A stretch of DNA of 55,176 nt. Source: an uncultured Opitutia bacterium. GTDB taxonomy: Bacteria; Verrucomicrobiota; Verrucomicrobiia; Opitutales; Coraliomargaritaceae. The position numbers and the translations under genes are program-made. Below the pieces are notes generated by a model. The model searched no databases and was not told where the DNA came from. It saw only the letters and a list, made by a program, of their open reading frames with translations. Positions 17,439-25,895 of the stretch are shown piece by piece; position 1 is the stretch's first letter, and each line of letters starts with the position of its first letter. The stretch lies in the NCBI GenBank assembly GCA_913041275.1, contig CAJWHF010000003.1, positions 1 to 55,176 on the forward strand, read 5' to 3'.

Positions 17439-18605
17439 GTGTCTAGATTTTCTATTCTTATACTTAATTTTAGTTTTTGGTTTTTTCCTTTACTCTGCGT
17501 TGCTTCATTTGACGCTAGTAGTGAGCTAGAAGGTGAATCATTGAATTCAGAGTTCGAATCAATGGTGCTAATACCAGGAGGCACCTTCCAAATGGGTGGT
17601 GACGCTGGGTTAATGGACGGTGATTCTCAATCACACGGTACTTCTTATCCCATCCATACTGTTTCGATTGATTCGTTTTACATGGATATCACTGAGGTGA
17701 CCAATGCCCAATTCGCAGCTTTTGTAGAAGCGACCGGTTATGTGACTTTTGCAGAACGACCACTACCTGAATCGTATATCAATAATATCTTGTCTGCTGC
17801 TGATGCCCAGATTGAACATTTAGAGTCGCTATTGCTGCAGCTTAAAGGTCGCGATAGGGAAGCAGCAATGGACCAGATTGAAAGAATAAGAGAGGCGACC
17901 AAAATGGAGGGTTGCGCTGGTGCCATTGTTTTTGCTCCACCCTCAAAGGAAATATATGAGAAGTACGATCACACTCAGTGGTGGCGCTTGGAATCTAAAG
18001 CGAATTGGCGCACGCCTGACGGCCCCGATTCAAGCTGGATAGGGCGAGAAGAGCACCCTGTCGTCAATGTTAGCCCTGAAGATGCTTCCGCATTTGCGCA
18101 CTGGGCGGGTAAGCGATTACCCACCGAAGCCGAGTGGGAGAGAGCAGCCCGAGGTGGATTAGAGCGCAAACGATATACTTGGGGAGATGATTTTGCTCCA
18201 AATGGTACAGGTGTTTCCATGGCCAATATATGGCAAGGGGTCTGGCCTTACGAAGACACAGCAGCAGATGGCTTTGCTGGGACAGCACCTGTTAAAAGTT
18301 TTCCGCCTAATGCTTATGGAATTTATGATATATCGGGTAATGTTTGGGAGATTGTAGCCGATCGCTATTATGCGGATACTTACCAAGAACGAGCGAATAG
18401 GGTAGTCCACAATCCTAAAGGACCTAGTCCGAGATATTTAACACGATTAGGGCAAAGCCGCCCAATTTTCGTTACACGAGGGGGTTCTTTTCTTTGCTCA
18501 GATACTTGGTGTCGGGGATATCAACCAGGATCTCGCCAGTCGCTGGAAAATGATTCTCCAGCTAGTCACACTGGATTTCGCTGCGTACGAGATATAGCGC
18601 CTTGA
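17439..18605 (+). CDS. Secreted formylglycine-generating enzyme (sulfatase activator)
   Basis: The 388-aa protein has a signal peptide (about 1-21; GTG start). A full FGE-sulfatase domain follows: MVLIPGGTFQMG (42-53), ITEVTNAQF, GKRLPTEAEWERAARGG (224-240), YDISGNVWE (296-304) and GFRC at the end. Aerobic FGEs use copper and a cysteine pair five residues apart, and this protein has C353 and C358 in RGGSFLC / TWC, as in human SUMF1. It should therefore be a real sulfatase activator, for example for the sulfatase at 31337. A 50-residue helical insertion (about 110-160) lies between AERP and GAIVF, where relatives have a short loop. Confidence 0.9.
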   Translation: MSRFSILILNFSFWFFPLLCVASFDASSELEGESLNSEFESMVLIPGGTFQMGGDAGLMDGDSQSHGTSYPIHTVSIDSFYMDITEVTNAQFAAFVEATGYVTFAERPLPESYINNILSAADAQIEHLESLLLQLKGRDREAAMDQIERIREATKMEGCAGAIVFAPPSKEIYEKYDHTQWWRLESKANWRTPDGPDSSWIGREEHPVVNVSPEDASAFAHWAGKRLPTEAEWERAARGGLERKRYTWGDDFAPNGTGVSMANIWQGVWPYEDTAADGFAGTAPVKSFPPNAYGIYDISGNVWEIVADRYYADTYQERANRVVHNPKGPSPRYLTRLGQSRPIFVTRGGSFLCSDTWCRGYQPGSRQSLENDSPASHTGFRCVRDIAP

Positions 18606-18612
18606 AGGCACT

Positions 18613-18638
18613 AAATTGCTTGATAACTAGAGCAATTT
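18613..18638. terminator. Inverted repeat at the convergent FGE / ilvD ends
   Basis: AAATTGCT and AGCAATTT form a perfect 8-bp stem with a 10-base loop. It begins eight bases after the FGE stop and includes the last codons and stop of ilvD on the other strand. The position suggests a bidirectional terminator. The lack of a T-run on either side makes this uncertain. Confidence 0.35.
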
Positions 18639-20342
18639 GTCTGTGACAGCGCCTTCGGATGCAGTGGCAACGAGCGCAGCATATTTGCCAAGAACACCAC
18701 GTTTTTCACCAGCACCGCTAGGTACGTATTCCTTTAGCCTAATGTCGTATTCCTCTTTGTTAATTAGTAGCTCAATTGTGTTTTTTACCGCATCGATTTC
18801 GATGGTATCTCCGCTTTTAACAATACCGATGGGTCCCCCCCTAGCTGCTTCTGGAGTAATATGCCCCACGTCGAATCCATGGCTTCCACCAGAGAATCGC
18901 CCGTCTGTGATTAATGCGACTTCCTTGATTAACCCACGGCCAGCAACTGCACTTGTAGGTGAGAGCATCTCACGCATACCTGGTCCACCCACAGGTCCTT
19001 CATTACGAATGACGACTACATCACCGGCAACTACATCACCGCGTAGGATGCCAACTAAGGCGCTTTCTTCGCCTTCGTAAACTTTAGCTGTGCCTTTAAA
19101 ATATTCTCCTTCTTTTCCTGTGATTTTGCCTACAGCTCCTCCTGGCGCTAGGTTGCCATGGAGAATACGTAGGTGAGTGCTTTTTTTGATTGGTTTGTCC
19201 CAGGGATAGATGATGTCTTGTTCCTCTGGGAATTTCCCATACGGCTGCACATCTTTTAGCGATTCTGCGATTGTTTGTCCCGTTACTGTGAGGCAGTCGC
19301 CGTGCAGTAGGCCGCGAGATAGTAACATTTTCATCATTGGACGGATACCGCCGATCCGTATGAGGTGATTCATACTATATTTCCCGAAGGGTTTTACATC
19401 TGCAAGTAGAGGTATGCGTTCACCGATTTCTTCAAAGTCGTCGATCGATAATTTTACGTCGGCTGAATGTGCTATCGCCAATAAATGAAGAATTAGGTTT
19501 GTAGAGCCGCCTAGGGCTAGACAAGTAGTTATAGCGTTTTCAAAAGCTTTGCGTGTCATGATATCACGCGGTTTTAAATCCTTTTTAAGTAGGTTTAGTA
19601 CAGCTCTTCCCGCTAGCTCACAGTCTTTTCTCTTAGACTCGCTTACAGCAGCCTGAGCGCTGCTTCCAGGCAGACTCATGCCAAGTGCTTCAATCGCACT
19701 GGCCATAGTATTGGCGGTATACATACCCCCGCAAGAACCAGGTCCTGGAATAGCGTATTTTTCGACTTCTCTTAGCTCGCTGTCACTGAGCTCTCCTTTG
19801 GCGTGTTTACCAATGGCCTCGAATACGGAGACAATATCCATGGGATCACACTGCTCTTTTTCATCTTTCGGCTGGAAGCCTGGTAGTATAGTACCTCCAT
19901 ATACGAAAACAGCGGGGCGATTCAATCGCGCAATTGCGATCATGCATCCTGGCATGTTTTTATCGCAACCACCGATCGTAACCATTCCGTCAATTCCTTC
20001 CGCTGCTACTGTTGTTTCGATTGAGTCAGCAATGACATCACGTGAAACTAGACTGTAACGCATGCCCTTCGTGCCCATACTGATGCCATCAGAAACAGTG
20101 ATCGTGCTAAAATTGATTGCCTTACCACCTGCGTCATTAACACCTTCAGTTGCATGCACAGCCAAATCCCCAAGATGCATATTGCAAGGAGTGAGGTCAC
20201 TAGGAGAGCCTACTACTGCAACTTGTGGTTTTTGAAAGTCCTCGTCTGTAAACCCGACTGCGCGTAGCATAGCACGTGCGGCAGCCCTGTCGTTACCATC
20301 GACGACTGTAGAGGAGTGGAGGCGTGGGTTTATTTCTTCCAT
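18627..20342 (-). CDS. ilvD: Dihydroxy-acid dehydratase
   Basis: IlvD dehydrates dihydroxyisovalerate and dihydroxymethylvalerate in valine, isoleucine and leucine synthesis. The 571-aa protein has three conserved cysteines that could ligate its Fe-S cluster: TPCN (C53), GGCDKNMPGC (C126) and GPGSCGGMYTANT (C204). It also has GRFSGGSHG near the C-terminus and HITPEAARGGPIG. Length is normal. It diverges from scpB; a perfect TATAAT lies just upstream. No other ilv gene is adjacent. Confidence 0.97.
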   Translation of the reverse strand: MEEINPRLHSSTVVDGNDRAAARAMLRAVGFTDEDFQKPQVAVVGSPSDLTPCNMHLGDLAVHATEGVNDAGGKAINFSTITVSDGISMGTKGMRYSLVSRDVIADSIETTVAAEGIDGMVTIGGCDKNMPGCMIAIARLNRPAVFVYGGTILPGFQPKDEKEQCDPMDIVSVFEAIGKHAKGELSDSELREVEKYAIPGPGSCGGMYTANTMASAIEALGMSLPGSSAQAAVSESKRKDCELAGRAVLNLLKKDLKPRDIMTRKAFENAITTCLALGGSTNLILHLLAIAHSADVKLSIDDFEEIGERIPLLADVKPFGKYSMNHLIRIGGIRPMMKMLLSRGLLHGDCLTVTGQTIAESLKDVQPYGKFPEEQDIIYPWDKPIKKSTHLRILHGNLAPGGAVGKITGKEGEYFKGTAKVYEGEESALVGILRGDVVAGDVVVIRNEGPVGGPGMREMLSPTSAVAGRGLIKEVALITDGRFSGGSHGFDVGHITPEAARGGPIGIVKSGDTIEIDAVKNTIELLINKEEYDIRLKEYVPSGAGEKRGVLGKYAALVATASEGAVTDKLL

Positions 20343-20358
20343 GGTAAGATTAAATTAA

Positions 20359-20364
20359 ATTATA
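20359..20364 (-). promoter_or_regulatory. Candidate -10 element for ilvD
   Basis: The minus strand has a perfect TATAAT 16 bases before the ilvD ATG, which would give a leader of only about ten bases. The -35 region at a 17-base spacing (CTGCAA) is weak. A very short leader would suit the SD-less starts in this window, but the site rests on the hexamer alone. Confidence 0.3.
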
Positions 20365-20477
20365 TTGCATGCTATTTCTCGTTGCAGGAAAGTTAAGAAT
20401 TCAATGAAATAAGCTTTATATACAATACCCTTTTTACTTCCACCTACGATAAAAATACGATCTAGATACTCTAATAA

Positions 20478-21260
20478 ATGGAATTTGACCTTAAAAAAAC
20501 GCTCGAGGCCCTTTTACTTTCTACTGCGGATCCAATCACTGCGAAGTCAGTAGTTAAGATTTTTGCACGCTACAATCAAGATATCTCCGAGACACAGGAT
20601 ACGTCTAAAGGAGATGATTATGATGAAATACAGGCGCAATTAATGCCGAATCTCTATACTTTTAATCAGGTCCGCGAGGCATTGGTCCAGTTAACGGATG
20701 AGGCAGAAGTCCAAGATAAAGCTTATCGCATAGTCGAGGGTCCGAATGGATATCAAGTTGTCACGGCACCTCAACATGCAGAATTTGTACGCCTATTGCG
20801 TGGGCAGCCACGTCCGATGAAACTTAGCTCTGCGGCATTAGAGACAATGTCAATAATCGCTTATCGCCAACCAGTAACTCGTGGCGAGATGGAAGCGATA
20901 CGCGGTGTTTCTATTGATAGCGCTCTTAACAAGCTAATAGACCTTGAACTAGTCTATGTTACCGGACGCGCTGAGTTACCTGGTCGTCCTATTCAGTACG
21001 GCACTACAGACAAATTCCTTGAGTTTACTGGAATCAAGGATTTGGACGAATTACCAGCATCCGATGTTTTAAGTAATCATCAGATTGACGAATGGATGCG
21101 CCGAAGCGATGAGCCTGAAGAAGTAATCTCAGATGAGGATGTCGGGCTGAAAAAAGAACTAAAATCCGACGAATTACCTTTAGATGAAAAATTTATAGAA
21201 ATAGACTGGCAAAAAGAAAATACCGAGAGTGATGCCGCACCTGGTAAAATTGCTGACTAG
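20478..21260 (+). CDS. scpB: Segregation and condensation protein B
   Basis: ScpB is the winged-helix kleisin-partner subunit of the SMC-ScpAB condensin. The 260-aa protein has the first winged helix at about 1-95, then the signature ALETMSIIAYRQPVTRGEMEAIRG (about 118-141, quoted in part here by position), followed by GRPIQYGTTDKFLEF. The C-terminal 70 residues are acidic and probably disordered, a common variable tail. ScpA and SMC are not in the window. pheA starts 22 bases after its stop, so both are probably one transcript. Confidence 0.94.
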   Translation: MEFDLKKTLEALLLSTADPITAKSVVKIFARYNQDISETQDTSKGDDYDEIQAQLMPNLYTFNQVREALVQLTDEAEVQDKAYRIVEGPNGYQVVTAPQHAEFVRLLRGQPRPMKLSSAALETMSIIAYRQPVTRGEMEAIRGVSIDSALNKLIDLELVYVTGRAELPGRPIQYGTTDKFLEFTGIKDLDELPASDVLSNHQIDEWMRRSDEPEEVISDEDVGLKKELKSDELPLDEKFIEIDWQKENTESDAAPGKIAD

Positions 21261-21282
21261 CTTCTAAGGGCATCAAGTATAT

Positions 21283-22563
21283 ATGAATGCTCAACTCCAA
21301 CGAAATCGTGATGCGATCGATCAAATAGATCAGCAGGTAGTAGAACTGCTGAACAAGCGTGTGCTCCACGATGGAGGAGCAGATGAAGATACGGTATTAG
21401 CTAAAATCCCGCAGTTTAATAACGGCCCGCTTACCGATAATGCGATTCAGTCAATTTATCGCGCTCTTATGACCGCTGGGCTTGATCCAAAGGCTGTTTT
21501 AGTAGCTGTTGATTTTACCGATGCAATTGATGAGAAAATTGTATGCTTGTTAAATCAGAGAGTGCAACACGCTGCTGAAATTGGTAAGATTAAACTTTCT
21601 AATGGCGCTGATTACTATGATCCAACGCGTGAGGCACAGGTAATGGAAAAGATAGCCTCGCTTAATTCTGGTCCAATAACTATCTCGACTTTACAGTCGG
21701 TATACCGTGAGGTTATCTCAGCATCGATCTCATTAGAAAAGCGCCTTATGATAGCTTACCTTGGGCCTGAATCCACATTTACTCATCAGGCTGCTATACG
21801 GAATTTTGGTGTTAGTTTGGAGTACCAAGCTAGCAAGACGATCCCTGACGTATTCACAGAGGTGGAAAATGGTCACGCTGATTATGGCGTTGTGCCGATT
21901 GAGAATTCTACTGAAGGAGCAGTCTTTCATACGATGGATATGCTTGTAGACTCGGACCTACACATTTGCTCGCAAGTGTATCTTCCGATTGAGCATTGCC
22001 TCATTTCACGCTCCTGTGTGACGGAGATAAATGAAGTGCATTCCAAAGACCAGGCGCTGGGTCAGTGTCGGCAATGGCTACATACACATTTGCCAAATGC
22101 CGAATGGGTCGATGTCGTCAGCACTGCTGATGCCGTTCGAAGCGCGAAGGAAAGCCTTGGTATTGCAGCCGTAGCTAGTGAATTATCAGCGCAACACTAT
22201 GGTGTGCCTGTAAAGGTAAGAGGAATTCAAGACCGTGAAGATAATGTGACTAGATTCCTAGTGCTTGGTAAATCACAAGTAAGACCTTATGGTGGAGGGC
22301 GCGATAAGAGCAGTCTGGTTATTTCTCTTAAGGACGAAGTCGGAGCCCTTGAGCGCACCCTTCGAGCGTTCGCAACGCGTGGTATTAATTTAAGTAAAAT
22401 TGAGTCGCGCCCCAGTCGAAAAAAAGCATGGGATTATTATTTCTTCATCGATCTAGTCGGCCATTATGAAGATGACAATGTTCAATCAGCTCTGAGTGAC
22501 TTAAAAGACTATTGCCCTTTTGTTAAATGGCTTGGAAGCTACCCTGAAGTGGGACGAGTTTAG
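21283..22563 (+). CDS. pheA: Chorismate mutase / prephenate dehydratase with a doubled mutase region
   Basis: P-protein makes prephenate from chorismate and then phenylpyruvate for phenylalanine. Of 426 residues, 77-150 are an AroQ-type chorismate mutase (GKIK at 101-104, DPTRE, SVYREVISAS). Prephenate dehydratase runs from about 157 (GPESTFTHQAA 161-171, NVTRF 321-325). A C-terminal ACT domain from about 343 has GALERTL and ESRP motifs for Phe feedback. Residues 6-66 repeat the mutase start and end (IDQIDQQVVELLNKR ... NNGPLTDNAIQSIYR), but lack about 20 central residues and the catalytic lysine. The first copy is thus a degenerate duplicate. Normal P-proteins are about 360-390 aa, so the extra length is explained. 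Confidence 0.95.
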   Translation: MNAQLQRNRDAIDQIDQQVVELLNKRVLHDGGADEDTVLAKIPQFNNGPLTDNAIQSIYRALMTAGLDPKAVLVAVDFTDAIDEKIVCLLNQRVQHAAEIGKIKLSNGADYYDPTREAQVMEKIASLNSGPITISTLQSVYREVISASISLEKRLMIAYLGPESTFTHQAAIRNFGVSLEYQASKTIPDVFTEVENGHADYGVVPIENSTEGAVFHTMDMLVDSDLHICSQVYLPIEHCLISRSCVTEINEVHSKDQALGQCRQWLHTHLPNAEWVDVVSTADAVRSAKESLGIAAVASELSAQHYGVPVKVRGIQDREDNVTRFLVLGKSQVRPYGGGRDKSSLVISLKDEVGALERTLRAFATRGINLSKIESRPSRKKAWDYYFFIDLVGHYEDDNVQSALSDLKDYCPFVKWLGSYPEVGRV

Positions 22564-22704
22564 TACGCAAGTATGAGGTTGTTATATTTTGCGGATCGTA
22601 TGTAGGTAATTGCCTGTTTACATTTATTAAGTTTTAGTTATAGGTGACTAACCTTTAACGAATGAATTTTTACAAGATATAAGAACATTTATAGTTCTCT
22701 TAAT

Positions 22705-23070
22705 ATGGAAATTACGCTTTTAAAATCTAAGCTACTTCGTGCAGAAGTAACAGACCGTGCTCTCCATTATGAGGGAAGCTTAGCGATTGATTCGAATTTA
22801 ATGGAGCAAGTAGGCTTGAAGCCATATGAAAAAATTCTTGTGGCTAATATCGCTAATGGAGAACGCTTTGAAACCTATGCCATCGAAGCTCCTAAGGGAT
22901 CTCATACAATTTCACTTAATGGTGCCGCTGCTCATAAAGGGCAATTAGGAGACTTACTAGTCGTCATGGCTTTTATTCATGTAGATACTGAGGAGGCTAG
23001 TAACTGGAAGCCTAAGGTATTGGTTCTTGCGGAGGGCAATAGACGCACAGTACGGGCTGAAAATACATAG
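22705..23070 (+). CDS. panD: Aspartate 1-decarboxylase
   Basis: PanD decarboxylates aspartate to beta-alanine for pantothenate and CoA. The 121-aa proenzyme has the self-cleavage site at G24-S25 inside HYEGSLAID, which yields the pyruvoyl group. Lys8-Lys9-type residues, R54-region TYAI and [12 protein letters not shown] follow as in the family. Length is normal. It is separated from pheA by 141 bases and stands apart from other pan genes. Confidence 0.96.
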   Translation: MEITLLKSKLLRAEVTDRALHYEGSLAIDSNLMEQVGLKPYEKILVANIANGERFETYAIEAPKGSHTISLNGAAAHKGQLGDLLVVMAFIHVDTEEASNWKPKVLVLAEGNRRTVRAENT

Positions 23071-23111
23071 ATAATAATGGTACTGCTAACCGAACTCCAT
23101 TAGTGAATCTC

Positions 23112-23135
23112 TTAGAAAATATACGTTTTTTCTAA
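23112..23135. terminator. AT-rich hairpin after panD
   Basis: TTAGAAAA and TTTTCTAA form a perfect 8-bp stem around eight bases, 41 bases after the panD stop. The T-rich right arm could act as a weak rho-independent terminator, but the stem has little GC. Confidence 0.3.
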
Positions 23136-23322
23136 CGAAAAGTATCTTTAGTATTATATTTTATACTTTAAATTCGGTTATTTACCATATTTGGATATTC
23201 TGCTAATTAGCGGGCTGTGTTCACTTTGCCGTGTGCTCGTATCTTTTATAGCTTCTTTAAGATAGAGTAGATAAATACCCTTAGCATTTCTATGTTTAAT
23301 AACCGACTGAAAGTAATGTAGT

Positions 23323-24321
23323 ATGTTGCCTTGGTTTCAAAACGAAATGTTTCCACTCTACCTCGCGCCTATGGCCCGAGTCACGGACATTGTCTTTAGG
23401 CAATTCTGTAAGGAGCAGGGCGCAGATGTGATGGTGACAGAGTTCGTGCAAGCAGATGCACTTATTAGAAATGACCCAAAGCTTTGGGAGACAGTGGATT
23501 TTACTGAAGCGCAGCGTCCAATGGGCGTGCAAATATTTGGTTCTAATCCAGCGTCCATGGGAGAGGCGGCTAAGTTACTGGAAGAGCGCCTACGACCTGA
23601 CTTTATCGACATCAATTTTGGTTGCCCTGCAGACCGTGTAATTTGTATGGATGCCGGTTCCTCATTGCTTCGAAACCCCATGAAAGTTGGGAGAATTACT
23701 GCGGCAGTTGCCAACGCTGTGCCTCGTACCCCAGTTACAGTTAAGATTCGTACCGGTTGGGATGATAGTAACATAGTGGCTAAAGAGGTTGGTAATATTG
23801 TCGAATGTGAGGGAGCGCAGGCCCTAACCATACACGGGAGGACTAAAATGCAGGGTTATAGCGGAGACGCGAATTGGTCGATTATCGCTGATGTAGCATC
23901 TGAACTGAATATTCCTGTAATAGGAAACGGTAATATCTGTTGTGCGCAGGATGTTATACGCATCCGCAAGCAAACAAAATGCGCTGGGCTAATGATTGGT
24001 CGTGCAGCGCTTGGATATCCTTGGATATTCAGAGAGATTAAGCACTATCTAGAACATGGGTTTGTGCCTGATCCACCAAGTTTAGAAGAGCGTTGGGAAA
24101 CTATTATCGAATATACCCGTCGAATTATGGCGCGCCCTTTTAGAGACGAGCGCCACAATGATTTACGATGGATGCGACCTAAGTTCATCGCGCTTACCAA
24201 AGCTATGGAGGGCTCGCGTAGAATTCGTGGCTCTTTGGGAAAGATTAACCAAATCGAAGATCTTGAGCGCGTAGCAGAAGAGCATTTAGAGAACTATTCT
24301 TGCTCTGAAAACTATAAATAA
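23323..24321 (+). CDS. dus: tRNA-dihydrouridine synthase (Dus family)
   Basis: Dus enzymes reduce uridines in the tRNA D-loop with FMN and NADPH. The 332-aa TIM barrel has LAPMARVTD (14-22), [11 protein letters not shown] with the catalytic cysteine (C101), [22 protein letters not shown] and GNGNI with [11 protein letters not shown] for FMN phosphate binding. It resembles DusB more than DusA or DusC. A second ATG at 23350 would give [10 protein letters not shown], also acceptable. It stands alone, 252 bases after panD. Confidence 0.93.
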   Translation: MLPWFQNEMFPLYLAPMARVTDIVFRQFCKEQGADVMVTEFVQADALIRNDPKLWETVDFTEAQRPMGVQIFGSNPASMGEAAKLLEERLRPDFIDINFGCPADRVICMDAGSSLLRNPMKVGRITAAVANAVPRTPVTVKIRTGWDDSNIVAKEVGNIVECEGAQALTIHGRTKMQGYSGDANWSIIADVASELNIPVIGNGNICCAQDVIRIRKQTKCAGLMIGRAALGYPWIFREIKHYLEHGFVPDPPSLEERWETIIEYTRRIMARPFRDERHNDLRWMRPKFIALTKAMEGSRRIRGSLGKINQIEDLERVAEEHLENYSCSENYK

Positions 24322-24392
24322 TTAGAGGCACTTGGATGTAGGGCTTGATGCTTCTTATTTTTAGAGATTTACTAGCGAACAGTTAATAAGAT

Positions 24393-25895
24393 TTATTTTT
24401 CAAGCTTGAGTGCTTGCGCGGCTGCGCGGCAAACTTCCTCCTGTCTTTGCGCCATCTCTGCTGATCTAAGATCTTCATCGTAGCTTGGTATTAGCTCCTT
24501 CATCTTTGAGTGTCCAGCATGCGCTTGTAGAATATTTGGAAAGCATTTTTGTATAATGTTCAGGGCAATATTAGTGGAAACAGATGCTCCTGGAGAGGCA
24601 CCTAATAAGGCGGATAACGTTCCTGTATTATTGGTCATTACTTCAGTCCCGAAATGTACAATACCTGCATCACCATCTTCTTTTTTAATAGCCTGAACTC
24701 GTATACCCGCATCTATTAGTTTCCAATCTTTCCCACTAGCAGCAGGGTAAAAACTGCGTAATTCAGTTAATCGGTTTTTCATACTTTGTGTACCTTGACG
24801 AAGTAAGTAGAAAACCAAGGGTATGTTAGATATTCCTACCTTGATAAGTGATAATATATTATCAGCACGAATGGAGAGGGGTAGGTCCAAAACACTACCT
24901 TTTTCGTGGAGAAATTTAGTAGTCCAAGACGCATATGGTCCAAAAAGTAGTGATTTTTTGCCATTTATAATCCTAGTATCGAGATGCGGGACAGCCATGG
25001 TGGGCGCTGATCCTGGCGAAATTCCATACACTTTGGCATTGTGTTGTCTGACTAGGTTAGGCGATTCAGAGACAAGCCACTGGCCTCCAATCGGAAAACC
25101 CGCCAGACCCTTGGCTTGAGGAATTCCTGATTTTTGGAGTAAAGAAAGACTGCCTCCGCCAGCGCCAATAAAAACAAAACCTGCAGTAGTAATAAATTTT
25201 TTACTCTGTTTTAAAGAGGCTACTTCGACACTCCATCTTCCGTTTTTTTCTTCTAAATCTGTGACACGATGCAAGGTAGCGCAACCACAGTTCTTTTGCT
25301 GACTTAACCAGTTTATCAATTCGCTAGCCAAGGCACCAAAATTTACATCTGTACCATTTGGCATTCGAGTCATTGCTACTGCATCGTTGTCTCGGCCTTC
25401 TAAAATAAGTGGTGCCCACTCTCGAATTATTTCTCGATCCTCCGTATACTCCATTTCATTAAAGAAATGATGTTTTTTCATTTGTAGGTACCTAGAACGT
25501 AAAAATTTTACCTGATCTTTGCCGTGGACAAAACTCAGGTGGGGCACTGGGTTTACGCAATCTGTAGGGTGCTCTATGATTCCTTTTCTTGCAGCATAGC
25601 CCCAGAACTGCAGTGAATGCGTAAATTCTTGGAAAATATCTATTGCTTTTTCCACATTAACTTCACCTTCATCGGTATAATCTGGCGTATAGCTAAGCTC
25701 GCATAGCCCTGCATGGCCAGTGCCCGCATTGTGCCAACCATCTGAGGCTTCACAGGCAATACCTTCTGCGGCCTCGTATACCTGTATCTTTAATTCAGGA
25801 TCAAGTTCTTTTAATACTACGCCTAGTGTAGCGGACATAATACCGCTACCAATTAGTATAATATCTGGATCATCTATGTGTTTTTCAGTTTTCAT
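24393..25895 (-). CDS. mqo: Malate:quinone oxidoreductase
   Basis: Mqo oxidises malate to oxaloacetate with FAD and gives electrons to quinone at the membrane surface. The 500-aa protein shows the FAD-binding start ILIGSGIMSATLG (14-26), the family signature DGWHNAGTGHAGLCELSYTP (about 52-71), GAGGGSLSLLQKSG and GASPGAS near the end. Its start lies inside the last 11 bases of rhaB, so the two are read in overlapping frames. That makes coupled expression with the rhamnose kinase likely, an odd pairing. Electrons would feed the Act/cbb3 chain encoded at 40-52 kb. Confidence 0.95.
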   Translation of the reverse strand: MKTEKHIDDPDIILIGSGIMSATLGVVLKELDPELKIQVYEAAEGIACEASDGWHNAGTGHAGLCELSYTPDYTDEGEVNVEKAIDIFQEFTHSLQFWGYAARKGIIEHPTDCVNPVPHLSFVHGKDQVKFLRSRYLQMKKHHFFNEMEYTEDREIIREWAPLILEGRDNDAVAMTRMPNGTDVNFGALASELINWLSQQKNCGCATLHRVTDLEEKNGRWSVEVASLKQSKKFITTAGFVFIGAGGGSLSLLQKSGIPQAKGLAGFPIGGQWLVSESPNLVRQHNAKVYGISPGSAPTMAVPHLDTRIINGKKSLLFGPYASWTTKFLHEKGSVLDLPLSIRADNILSLIKVGISNIPLVFYLLRQGTQSMKNRLTELRSFYPAASGKDWKLIDAGIRVQAIKKEDGDAGIVHFGTEVMTNNTGTLSALLGASPGASVSTNIALNIIQKCFPNILQAHAGHSKMKELIPSYDEDLRSAEMAQRQEEVCRAAAQALKLEK

